A stretch of DNA of 54,474 bases from Acidimicrobiaceae bacterium (lineage in GTDB: Bacteria; Actinomycetota; Acidimicrobiia; Acidimicrobiales; Aldehydirespiratoraceae), in NCBI GenBank assembly GCA_026708645.1, contig JAPOUM010000016.1:1-54474 (forward strand), written 5' to 3'. Numbering within the stretch: position 1 is the first letter of the stretch; the number at the start of each line of letters is the position of its first letter. Under the pieces are notes generated by a model that did no database searches, was not told the DNA's origin, and was given only the letters and a program-made list of their open reading frames with translations. Shown here piece by piece: positions 22,593-29,923 of this stretch. Both the position numbers and the translations under genes were made by a program.

Positions 22593-25500
22593 TTATCCGC
22601 TTTGTCGGTGTCTGTGTTTGGTGGTGATGGCGCGGGTCAGCAGGCTGGCGACTTGTTGTCGGGGGGCAGCCTGCTGGGGGCAGTAACGCAAAGGGTCTGT
22701 GTCGCAGCCTTTGGTGATGCCTGCTGCGAACAGGGCGTCGACGGCCGCGGCGTGAGTGTGGCTGGGTGTCATGTCGACGAAACCGGCTGGATCTGCTGCA
22801 GCGGGCAGATCGAAGGCTCTTGCGATGAACTCGGCTGCTTGGGCGCGCGTCAGCAGCTGCTGCGGGCAGAACAGGTCGGGGTCGCTTCGGCAGCCTCGGG
22901 TGATGCCCAGCTCGGCTAGCCGTTGCACATGCGTCGCCCACCAGACGGCGCCGGCTTCGACGTCGCCGAAACTGCTGGTGCCGCTTTTGGTGTCGGGGGT
23001 GTCGGTGTTTTCGAGCAGACGCACTAGCAGCACTGCGAATTGCCAGCGTGTCATGGGCCCGGCGGGGCATAGGAGTCTTTCGCCGCAGCCGAGCCTGTTG
23101 AACAGCCCGTCACCGACTAGTCGCATGACCGCTTGGCTGTGGATGTCGTGCGTGTCGTCGAGGTCCTCGTACACCGGCTCGGACTCGGTTTTCGGGTCGG
23201 GTGCGGGTTTCGGTTCAGATTTGGGGCTAGTTGACGGGGGCGGCGTGGTCGGGTTGTCGTCGTCGGTGACCGTGACGGTGACGGTGACGACATTGATGCT
23301 GCGGTATTCGGCGGCCGACGCGGCTGCGACGGTGTGGGTGATGACTGCGCTGCGACGGTTGCCGGGGTTGTCGATGTTGTCGTTGATTCCGGTGACGGTG
23401 ACAGTTCGCGGCCGGTCGTAGTTGCCGGGGGTGAAGGTGAGCGTCTCAGACGCTGTCGGCGTGCTGCCGGGGTCGGGTCCGTCGATTCGTGCCGTCGAGG
23501 GAGCGTTGCTGGCGATGTTGATGTTCACGTTCGCGCTCGGTTGCGCGTTCAAGGCAATGGTGTACGTGTCGGTTCCTGAGTTCTCCGCCACAGTGGTGGT
23601 TCCGCCGGTTTGGGTGACCGTCACTGCCGGTGTCATGACCGACGCCCGGTCGACGATGGTGAACGCGGTGGCGGCGGTGTCGCTGCCGATGGCGCCGCCG
23701 GCGAGGGTCGACGCCGCGAGGCTGCCGAGCCCCACGTTGACCGTCTCACCGCCGGTTTCGGTAGTGCTGTCAGCAACAGCAGTGAGCGTGATCGTCATCG
23801 ACTCCGCGGACGGGCCGGTGAACACGATCATCGCGGCGCCGCTGTTGAGATTGCTGCAAGCCACCCCAGCCGGTGCGGGATTCTCATTACAAGCCAGCAT
23901 GTAATCAGTGTTTCTGATGGCGACGCCCGCACCAGTGCTGAACTCAAGCGGCACGCTCAGACTCTCACCAGCGATCAGGGCGCGTCCCAATGTGAGCGTG
24001 TAATCGATGCTGTCACCCTCTGTGAGCGTCGCTCCCGCGGCGCGTGCAAGCGTGACAGCAGTGGCGTCACCGTCTACGATGGTGACCGTCGCGCTCGACG
24101 GAGTGCCCGCGATGTATCCCGTCGGCAGCGCCCCGAGCCGCAAAGTGAGCGTCTCAGACGATTCATCGACAGCATCGTCAACAGCAGCGAAAACCGCTGT
24201 GCCACTAGTCTGCCCAGAAGAAACAACAACACCAGCGGGTGCTGTGTAATCCGCGGCGCCAGCAGTGCCCGTCACCACTGTCACCGGAACCGTCACACCC
24301 CCCGCAGCCGGGCTGGCAAGCGTGACAGTGACCGTCAAGTTCTGACCCTCAACAACACTGCCACTGCCCGCAGCGATCGTGACCTCCACACCAACAGGCG
24401 GCGTGTCGACGATGGTGAACGCGGTGGCGGCGGTGTCGCTGCCGATGGCGCCGCCGGCGAGGGTCGACGCCGCGAGGCTGCCGAGCCCCACGTTGACCGT
24501 CTCACCGCCGGTTTCGGTAGTGCTGTCAGCAACAGCAGTGAGCGTGATCGTCATCGACTCCGCGGACGGGCCGGTGAACACGATCATCGCGGCGCCGCTG
24601 TTGAGATTGCTGCAAGCCACCCCAGCCGGTGCGGGATTCTCATTACAAGCCAGCATGTAATCAGTGTTTCTGATGGCGACGCCCGCACCAGTGCTGAACT
24701 CAAGCGGCACGCTCAGACTCTCACCAGCGATCAGGGCGCGTCCCAATGTGAGCGTGTAATCGATGCTGTCACCCTCTGTGAGCGTCGCTCCCGCGGCGCG
24801 TGCAAGCGTGACAGCAGTGGCGTCACCGTCTACGATGGTGACCGTCGCGCTCGACGGAGTGCCCGCGATGTATCCCGTCGGCAGCGCCCCGAGCCGCAAA
24901 GTGAGCGTCTCAGACGATTCATCGACAGCATCGTCAACAGCAGCGAAAACCGCTGTGCCACTAGTCTGCCCAGAAGAAACAACAACACCAGCGGGTGCTG
25001 TGTAATCCGCGGCGCCAGCAGTGCCCGTCACCACTGTCACCGGAACCGTCACACCCCCCGCAGCCGGGCTGGCAAGCGTGACAGTGACCGTCAAGTTCTG
25101 ACCCTCAACAACACTGCCACTGCCCGCAGCGATCGTGACCTCCACACCAACAGGCGGCGTGTCGTCGTCTGTGACGGTGATGCTGCGCGACCTCGACACG
25201 CCCAAGCTGTAACTGGGCTCGGCGCGCAACGCCAACCCGATCGTGCTGCCGGGCTCAGCAGTGCTGTCATCAACTGTGGGCACAGTGTAGGAGACTCGTA
25301 TCCGACCAGCTGGCAGAACCACAGTCTTTTGGCCCTCGGCGTCGCTGTCGACGTGGTCACCGCCGCCGGTCTCGGTGACCGTCAAGCTCACTGTCAAATC
25401 CATCGACGGCGCTATGTGAGCCTCCACCACGAACTCAGCGTCGGCGCCTTCTGTGATCGACGAACTCGACGGCCGATACACAACGAGCACCGGCACCGTT

Positions 25501-25637
25501 TGAGCCGCGGCCGGAGCAGCCGACACAGCTAACAACGCACCAAGCACCGCCACCGCCGCCAACAACGCCACGACAACGACACGCCAAAACACGAGAACGC
25601 AACACGCGCTCCGACACCACGCCGACAAACTCCGCAC
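22593..25637 (-). CDS. Secreted Calx-beta repeat protein with C-terminal SLH domains
   Basis: Cell-surface protein of about 1,014 residues (frame open to 25841). Starting from GTG 25637 there is a basic N-terminus, a TM-like signal segment (VLVFWRVVVVALLAAVAVLGALLAVSAAPAAAQT) and then several Calx-beta domains (repeated VEGQNLTVTVTLA...DESSETLTLRLGALP and EGDSIDYTLTLGRAL...). Two 252-residue blocks are identical because of a 756-bp DNA duplication. An Ig-like domain (ENSGTDTYTIALNAQPSANVNI) and a Pro/Lys/Glu linker precede three SLH repeats (about 22.62-23.18 kb), each with a Cys pair (GCGERLLCP, GCRSDPDLFCP, GCDTDPLRYCP). Probably anchored to secondary wall polymer. The start is uncertain: upstream in-frame codons run through a 14-G tract. 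Confidence 0.85.
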   Translation of the reverse strand: MRSLSAWCRSACCVLVFWRVVVVALLAAVAVLGALLAVSAAPAAAQTVPVLVVYRPSSSSITEGADAEFVVEAHIAPSMDLTVSLTVTETGGGDHVDSDAEGQKTVVLPAGRIRVSYTVPTVDDSTAEPGSTIGLALRAEPSYSLGVSRSRSITVTDDDTPPVGVEVTIAAGSGSVVEGQNLTVTVTLASPAAGGVTVPVTVVTGTAGAADYTAPAGVVVSSGQTSGTAVFAAVDDAVDESSETLTLRLGALPTGYIAGTPSSATVTIVDGDATAVTLARAAGATLTEGDSIDYTLTLGRALIAGESLSVPLEFSTGAGVAIRNTDYMLACNENPAPAGVACSNLNSGAAMIVFTGPSAESMTITLTAVADSTTETGGETVNVGLGSLAASTLAGGAIGSDTAATAFTIVDTPPVGVEVTIAAGSGSVVEGQNLTVTVTLASPAAGGVTVPVTVVTGTAGAADYTAPAGVVVSSGQTSGTAVFAAVDDAVDESSETLTLRLGALPTGYIAGTPSSATVTIVDGDATAVTLARAAGATLTEGDSIDYTLTLGRALIAGESLSVPLEFSTGAGVAIRNTDYMLACNENPAPAGVACSNLNSGAAMIVFTGPSAESMTITLTAVADSTTETGGETVNVGLGSLAASTLAGGAIGSDTAATAFTIVDRASVMTPAVTVTQTGGTTTVAENSGTDTYTIALNAQPSANVNINIASNAPSTARIDGPDPGSTPTASETLTFTPGNYDRPRTVTVTGINDNIDNPGNRRSAVITHTVAAASAAEYRSINVVTVTVTVTDDDNPTTPPPSTSPKSEPKPAPDPKTESEPVYEDLDDTHDIHSQAVMRLVGDGLFNRLGCGERLLCPAGPMTRWQFAVLLVRLLENTDTPDTKSGTSSFGDVEAGAVWWATHVQRLAELGITRGCRSDPDLFCPQQLLTRAQAAEFIARAFDLPAAADPAGFVDMTPSHTHAAAVDALFAAGITKGCDTDPLRYCPQQAAPRQQVASLLTRAITTKHRHRQSG
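23649..25161. repeat. Perfect tandem duplication, 756 bp x 2, inside the Calx-beta gene
   Basis: Copy 1 covers 23649-24404 and copy 2 24405-25160, offset exactly 756 bp (252 codons), and they appear identical at every base I compared, including third codon positions. Each unit encodes two different Calx-beta domains. Identity at silent sites points to a very recent duplication or ongoing recombination. The borders lie at the CGGCGTGTCG junction where a spacer sequence recurs. Confidence 0.93.
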
Positions 25638-25659
25638 GCCCGTCAAAACCAACGGTCGG

Positions 25660-25687
25660 GCATAACCCAAACTTCTGACTGGCCGCT
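25660..25687. repeat. Dispersed intergenic motif, copy 2 of 3
   Basis: Core ACTTCTGACTGGCCGC, preceded by an A-rich ATAACCCAA, aligning with the copies near 22.56 and 27.59 kb. It lies between the poly-G tract and the probable start of the Calx-beta gene, that is, in its leader. More divergent than the other two copies. Confidence 0.35.
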
Positions 25688-25695
25688 GCAACGAG

Positions 25696-25709
25696 CCCCC
25701 CCCCCCCCC
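25696..25709. repeat. Homopolymer of 14 C (poly-G in the sense of the surface-protein gene)
   Basis: An uninterrupted run of 14 C lies 59 bp upstream of the probable GTG start of the Calx-beta/SLH gene and within its upstream-open frame (encoding Gly-Gly-Gly-Gly-Gly). Length changes would shift that frame, or change leader spacing. See findings for the possible phase-variation role. Confidence 0.85.
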
Positions 25710-25950
25710 GATTGCCCGGCGCGAGCGCTGACAGCAGAACCGAAGGACGGAGTAGAATTTATTTAACCGCTCATTGTAGCCAACTCCGAACTCCCACGCA
25801 AGCCAGCGCCAGCCTGACGCCTTCCGACTCTGAGATGACACGCGTCATTCAAAGTGGAAAATACGCTTTGACCCTGATAAAACAACAACTATCACTGAAA
25901 GTTGCTTGCATCTGGATGCGAGCTTTCGGGGTTCACAATGCTTGCGGATT

Positions 25951-27165
25951 TCACAATGGCGGCAGGTCGCAGGAAAGGTCCCACTCGGGAAGGGGGTCCC
26001 GGTAGCGGACCCATTTCTTGGGCCCCCGCTCGAACTCCCGCCCAGTGATGACGCAGGCGTCGAGGCGGCGGCGGATGTCGGCTTCGTCCATGTCGATGCC
26101 GATGAACACGATCTCGGTCTGGCGGTCGCCGACCACCGGATCCCAGCGTGACTCGAGCTCTGCTCGCTCCTCTTCGGATTCCAGTTCCCACTGATCTTCA
26201 GGAGTTGCGGCGTACCACAACGAGAGCGGCTCGAGCATGACCGAGAGCCCGGCCTGGCTCCACATAGCCTGCACGTCGGGCCGGGACGCGATCCAGAAGA
26301 AGCCCTTGCTCCTCAGCACTCCGGGCCAAGACGCTTCGAGTTCACGGGCCAGCCGCTCGGGGTGGAACGGCCAGCGATGCCGGTAGACGAACGATTTGAT
26401 CCCGTACTCCTCGGTCTCGGGCGTGGGCTCTCCGTTGAGCACCTGCGCCCACCCCGGGGCGGTCTCGGCTTCGTCTTCGTCGAACAGGCCCGTGTCGAGC
26501 ACAGCGTCGAGGGGGACGTCGCCCCTTTCGGCCATCACAATCCGGGCGTCGGGATTGAGCCGGCGAACCGTGGCCACGACCCGCTCAAGCTTCTCGGCAC
26601 TCACCAAGTCGGGTTTGGACACCACGAGCACGTTGGCGAACTCGATCTGGTCGATCAGAAGGTCTGTTACCGAGCGGTCGTCCTCTTCGTCTCGGCCCAC
26701 GCCGAGGTCGGCCAGCTCCTCGAGCACCTCGAAGCGTTCGAGGAAAGTGGCTGCGTCGACAACGCTCACCATGGTGTCGAGCCGGGCCAGCGACGAAAGG
26801 CTCTGGCCGTCGATGTCCTCGAACAGGAAAGTGGCTGCCACCGGCATCGGTTCGCTGATGCCCGTGGACTCGATCAGGAGATAGTCGAACCGGCCTTCAG
26901 AAGCAAGCCGGGCGACCTCGATCAGGAGATCCTCTCGCAGCGTGCAACAGATGCAGCCATTGGACATCTCCACCAGCCGCTCCTCGGTGCGGTCCAGCGC
27001 TGCTCCCTCGGCTACGAGCGACGCGTCGATGTTCACCTCGCTCATGTCGTTGACGATCACAGCGACCCGTCGACCCTCGCGGTTCGCCAGAACATGGTTC
27101 AACAACGTGGTCTTCCCGGCCCCGAGGAACCCCGACAGCACCGTCACCGGCAATCGCTCACCCAC
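25951..27165 (-). CDS. CobW/ZigA-family metallochaperone GTPase
   Basis: 404-residue G3E GTPase. P-loop [13 protein letters not shown] (12-24), the metal-binding [10 protein letters not shown] (CxCC motif, about 70-79), Walker [12 protein letters not shown], guanine-binding region VVSKPDLV (SKPD for NKxD), and a CobW C-terminal domain ([19 protein letters not shown]...). ZigA-like members deliver zinc to client enzymes under zinc limitation; other subfamilies serve cobalt or nitrile hydratase. GTG 27165 has AAGGAG 6 bp upstream. Its 5' region carries a 23-bp tandem duplication and, about 240 bp upstream, a TGAAAATGAGAAT-type sequence resembling a Zur half-site. With the zinc-free L31 elsewhere in the window this fits zinc economy, which is inference. 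Confidence 0.9.
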   Translation of the reverse strand: MGERLPVTVLSGFLGAGKTTLLNHVLANREGRRVAVIVNDMSEVNIDASLVAEGAALDRTEERLVEMSNGCICCTLREDLLIEVARLASEGRFDYLLIESTGISEPMPVAATFLFEDIDGQSLSSLARLDTMVSVVDAATFLERFEVLEELADLGVGRDEEDDRSVTDLLIDQIEFANVLVVSKPDLVSAEKLERVVATVRRLNPDARIVMAERGDVPLDAVLDTGLFDEDEAETAPGWAQVLNGEPTPETEEYGIKSFVYRHRWPFHPERLARELEASWPGVLRSKGFFWIASRPDVQAMWSQAGLSVMLEPLSLWYAATPEDQWELESEEERAELESRWDPVVGDRQTEIVFIGIDMDEADIRRRLDACVITGREFERGPKKWVRYRDPLPEWDLSCDLPPL

Positions 27166-27177
27166 GCCAAACTCCTT

Positions 27178-27223
27178 ACTCTTTATTTACAGCTGGCACT
27201 ACTCTTTATTTACAACTGGCACT
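27178..27223. repeat. 23-bp perfect-type tandem duplication in the CobW-family leader
   Basis: ACTCTTTATTTACARCTGGC plus ACT occurs at 27178-27200 and 27201-27223, directly adjacent, differing at one base (G/A). It ends 12 bp before the GTG start, overlapping the ribosome binding region of the first copy. Could be a duplicated operator. Confidence 0.85.
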
Positions 27224-27336
27224 CTTCACTGACTGCCTGCATCGGTTCGTAGAAGCCCTGCACCCAGAGGCGCCCGGAGGCTGTTCACTTCCACTGTTCG
27301 CCTCTGTTGTTCGCGTCTTCTGTTCGCCCCTTACGT

Positions 27337-27392
27337 CAGCCTCTTACCCGCAGCCTCTTACCCGCAGCTTCTTACCCGACACCTCTTACCCG
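27337..27392. repeat. 14-bp tandem repeat, four copies
   Basis: CAGCCTCTTACCCG at 27337, 27351, 27365 (one change) and 27379 (three changes). Just upstream, CTGTTCGC-like 8-mers recur three times in 27290-27330. The region 27166-27667 contains no supportable gene. It holds these repeats, the 23-bp duplication, the Zur-like element at 27402-27420 and the third copy of the dispersed motif at 27577-27600. Confidence 0.85.
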
Positions 27393-27401
27393 ATGCAGCA
27401 A

Positions 27402-27420
27402 GAATTATTCTCATTTTCAC
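27402..27420 (-). promoter_or_regulatory. Possible Zur-type operator
   Basis: On the minus strand the sequence GTGAAAATGAGAATAATTC resembles the AT-rich Zur boxes of actinobacteria (TGAAAATGAT-type half-site), in a GC-rich setting and upstream of a CobW-family zinc-chaperone gene. The second half is imperfect and the distance to the start codon (about 240 bp) is long, so this is weak. Confidence 0.3.
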
Positions 27421-27576
27421 TCTACTAGGCGGGTTCGTCGAACAATTCGCGACCGGGGCGAGGCGCCGCAGACCCGAAGGCACGGCCCGAAGGCGCCAAC
27501 TGCAGATATGCTCAGTCATGGCATGAGCCTTCATGGTCCGCAGAGCCAAGTCGTTAACTCTCGAAGCACGCCCGAT

Positions 27577-27600
27577 AAACAAGAATTCTGACGGGCCCGC
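27577..27600. repeat. Dispersed intergenic motif, copy 3 of 3
   Basis: Core AAGAATTCTGACGGGCCC; best match to the copy near 22.56 kb, including the flanking CACGCC box on the left. It lies about 70-90 bp upstream of the kinase-like gene and contains an EcoRI-type GAATTC palindrome next to a GGGCCC palindrome. Confidence 0.5.
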
Positions 27601-27667
27601 AAACTCCGCTATCCCATGAATTCGGGCAGCGCCCGAAATCTTGCGGCGCCTTCTGGCGAGGGAGCGA

Positions 27668-28495
27668 ATGACGTTCACCAAGCAATGCATCTCGTCGGAT
27701 CGCGCGGAGCGTGAGGCCCGGCGCCTGCAGCAGGTGCAAGGCCGAGGGGTGGTTCCGCTTCACGGCTCGGCTGCGTCCCGGCTGACGCTGGCCGAAGCGG
27801 CCTGCTCGCTCGCTGACGTGGTGCATCATCGACGAACCCTGCCCGAGGCCGAGGTCAGGGCGGTCGGGGCGGCAGCCGCGGCGGCGCTGGCTCGGGTGCA
27901 TGAAGCCGGGCTGGTCCACGGCGACGTGAAGCCGGCCAACCTGCTTTTGAGCCACGACGGCGAGCTTTGGCTGGCCGACTTCGACGCCACGGCGACCGCC
28001 GACGGCCGGCCGCTTCAGCGTCACAGCCCCCCGAGAGCCGCCCCCGGCGCCCCGGCACGCTTCGCGACCGACGTCGCTGCGCTGGCGGTCACGCTGACGG
28101 AGTTGGCCACGGGAGTGCTCATAGACCCTGCGGCGCTCTGGCGGGCAGGCGACTTGCGGCGGCTGGGATGCTCGGCGGTTCTCAGTGCCGAGCTGTCGTT
28201 CATGCTGCAAAGCGCCGCGGCGCACGACGGCGACGCTTCCTCGCTGACCGCGCGCGACGCGGCCGGGATGCTCGCTGCGGGCAGCGGGTCGCTGCCGGCG
28301 ACGGTTCGTCAGGTCAGCGCCGCCGATTCCACGCCGACGGTAGATTTCACGCTGTCGCGCCCCTTGGCGAGAGCAGCGCACGAAACGGCGCGCCGAGCCT
28401 CAGCGCCGACGGCGACGGCGACGCCCGGCTGGTGGCGGCGTTGCGTGAGGGGTCTCGCAGCAGCCTTGCTGCCCGCCAAGCACGGCGCCCGCTGA
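27668..28495 (+). CDS. Protein-kinase-like protein with shortened N-lobe
   Basis: About 275 residues. The C-lobe is a recognisable Ser/Thr-kinase fold: ARVHEAGLVHGDVKPANLLL (HGDVKPAN replaces HRDxKxxN; catalytic Asp86, Lys88 and Asn91 kept), ADFD in place of DFG (Asp104 kept), and TDVAALAVTLTELATG, the helix-F Asp segment. Near the N-terminus FTKQC may be the beta-3 Lys (Lys5) and DRAEREARRL helix C, but the glycine-rich loop is missing. The frame extends to TTG 27641 without adding one. It may be a degraded or atypical kinase. C-terminal WWRRCVRGLAAALLP is basic and amphipathic, with no clear TM. No partner gene nearby suggests its pathway. Confidence 0.7.
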   Translation: MTFTKQCISSDRAEREARRLQQVQGRGVVPLHGSAASRLTLAEAACSLADVVHHRRTLPEAEVRAVGAAAAAALARVHEAGLVHGDVKPANLLLSHDGELWLADFDATATADGRPLQRHSPPRAAPGAPARFATDVAALAVTLTELATGVLIDPAALWRAGDLRRLGCSAVLSAELSFMLQSAAAHDGDASSLTARDAAGMLAAGSGSLPATVRQVSAADSTPTVDFTLSRPLARAAHETARRASAPTATATPGWWRRCVRGLAAALLPAKHGAR

Positions 28496-28704
28496 GTGTC
28501 GGCCCTCGGGGCTCGATCTGCTCGGTCGACTGACCCGTGGCATCCGCGCCGGCGTCGAGTTGTTGGATGCGAGCCAGCAAGCGCAGGCGCGTGTCGCGGT
28601 CGCGGAACTCCTCAAGGGCGGTGCTCGCCGTGTCCTTGATGTCTTTGTATGTCTTCGATGTCGGCGGCCTGGCAGTTGACGGGCACGCTTCAGGCGCACC
28701 GATT

Positions 28705-29859
28705 TCAGACGAGTTCGCCGTCCCAGAGTCGTCGGGCGAAGTCCTCTGCGCCGATGATGTCGATGCCGTCGACTGTGCGGCGGGGCCGTGACTCCAGGCA
28801 GACAACGACGCGGCGGTCGATGCCAGGATGCTCCTCGGCGAGGATGCGAAGGCCCTTGAGGTGGTGGCTGGTGATCTTGGCGGTCGCTTTCGCTTCAACA
28901 GCCAACCGCATCTCGCCCACGATGAAGTCGACCTCTATTCCGCTGGGGAGCCGCCAATAGGCCAACCGCTCGTCGGTCTTGCGATAAGCGGCGAAGGCGG
29001 AGAGTTCGTGAAAGACCCAGTTCTCGAATGCCTTCCCGTAGGAGTTGGCGCCACGCTGCAGTTCACCGCGCCTCGCCAAGCGGTTCACGACGCCCACGTC
29101 CTCGAAATAGAGCTTCGGCGCGCCCGTAAGTCGGCGTTTGACTCGCTGTCGCCAGCGCGGCAGCCAGCGAGCGAGCAGCGTATCGGTCAGTATGTCGAAG
29201 TACGATTTGACCGTCGGAGCGGACACTCCGCACTCGCGGGCGATGTTGGAGTGGTTGACCGGGTCGCCGTCGCTCAGGGCCGCCGCGTCGAGGAAGTCCG
29301 AGAAGGCCGGCAGGTTCCGCACCAGACCCTCGGCTGCGACCTCCTCTCGCAGGTAGTCGGCGATGTAGGCGTCGAGCCGGCGCCGGGGCTGCCCGGATTC
29401 GTAAATCGAAGGCAGACAGCCGCGGTTGAGCAGACGGTCGAGGTCGAAGTCCGCACCGATCTCGCCCGCGGTCAGGCCCCTGAGCTCGTAACGCAGAGCA
29501 CGCCCGCCGAGCAAGTTCGCCGCGCCGCGCCGCACCTTGCGAGCGCTCGATCCGCACAGAGCGAAGCGCAGGCGCCGGTTCTCTATCAGCCAGTGAACCT
29601 CGTCGAGCAGGGCGGGGACTTTCTGGATCTCGTCGATGACCACTTGGCGCGAAGGGCCGGGTCCTGCGGCATCCAGCTCCTCGCGCAGGCGCTCCGGGCG
29701 TGAGGCATAACGCCGGAACTCGTCCGATTTCAGCAGATCGACCCAGACAGAGTCGGGGTAGCGCTGCCGCAGCAGGGTGCTCTTGCCCGCCTGCCGCGGC
29801 CCCCACAGAAAGAAAGTCTCCGTTCCCGGTTCCGGCAGTGTCAGTGATCTTTGGAACAT
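28705..29859 (-). CDS. AAA ATPase with DUF4143 domain
   Basis: 384 residues. N-terminal AAA_14-type P-loop domain: FFLWGPRQAGKSTLLRQ (Walker A near 19-27), Walker B VVIDEIQKVP, sensor-like LCGSSARKVRRG, GGRALRYEL. A winged-helix segment (NHSNIARECGVSAPTVKSYFDILTDTLLARWLP) leads to the DUF4143 nuclease-like C-terminal domain (FENWVFHELSAF...LPSGIEVDFIVGEMRLAVEAKAT: an E...D...ExK arrangement). The family is widespread and mostly uncharacterised; links to DNA or defence have been suggested. ATG 29859 is the end of a 34-bp palindrome containing GATAAT 10 bp upstream, so the mRNA may be nearly leaderless. The gap 28496-28704 to the kinase has no supportable gene. Confidence 0.88.
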   Translation of the reverse strand: MFQRSLTLPEPGTETFFLWGPRQAGKSTLLRQRYPDSVWVDLLKSDEFRRYASRPERLREELDAAGPGPSRQVVIDEIQKVPALLDEVHWLIENRRLRFALCGSSARKVRRGAANLLGGRALRYELRGLTAGEIGADFDLDRLLNRGCLPSIYESGQPRRRLDAYIADYLREEVAAEGLVRNLPAFSDFLDAAALSDGDPVNHSNIARECGVSAPTVKSYFDILTDTLLARWLPRWRQRVKRRLTGAPKLYFEDVGVVNRLARRGELQRGANSYGKAFENWVFHELSAFAAYRKTDERLAYWRLPSGIEVDFIVGEMRLAVEAKATAKITSHHLKGLRILAEEHPGIDRRVVVCLESRPRRTVDGIDIIGAEDFARRLWDGELV

Positions 29860-29892
29860 CTACTTTAGATTATCATGATAATCTAAAGTAGA
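29859..29892. promoter_or_regulatory. 34-bp perfect palindrome at the DUF4143 ATPase start
   Basis: Half-site TCTACTTTAGATTATCA followed immediately by its reverse complement, with no mismatch over 34 bp; centre TCATGA at 29875/29876. Its left end shares the first base of the ATG. AT-rich in a GC-rich setting. Contains GATAAT, usable as a -10 box. Likely an operator, perhaps bound by the ATPase's own winged helix, or a structured RNA/DNA cruciform. Confidence 0.85.
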
Positions 29893-29923
29893 GTCTGGAG
29901 ACGGCACTAGAGGGCCCTCGGGC

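Noticed and set aside
23610..25532. 640-codon plus-strand frame opposite the Calx-beta gene
   Set aside because: Its internal repeat is just the complement of the 756-bp duplication; composition is not protein-like.
27616..27700. A possible glycine loop (GEGANDVH) for the kinase in another frame
   Set aside because: It directly overlaps the codons of the putative beta-3 strand, leaving no room for strands 1-2, so a simple frameshift does not restore a kinase N-lobe.
28347..28898. Minus-strand frame with a protein-like stretch (TYKDIKDTASTALEEFRDRD) between the kinase and the DUF4143 gene
   Set aside because: It overlaps both neighbouring genes, has no clear start or ribosome binding site and only about 40 plausible residues. 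Could be a gene remnant but cannot be supported.
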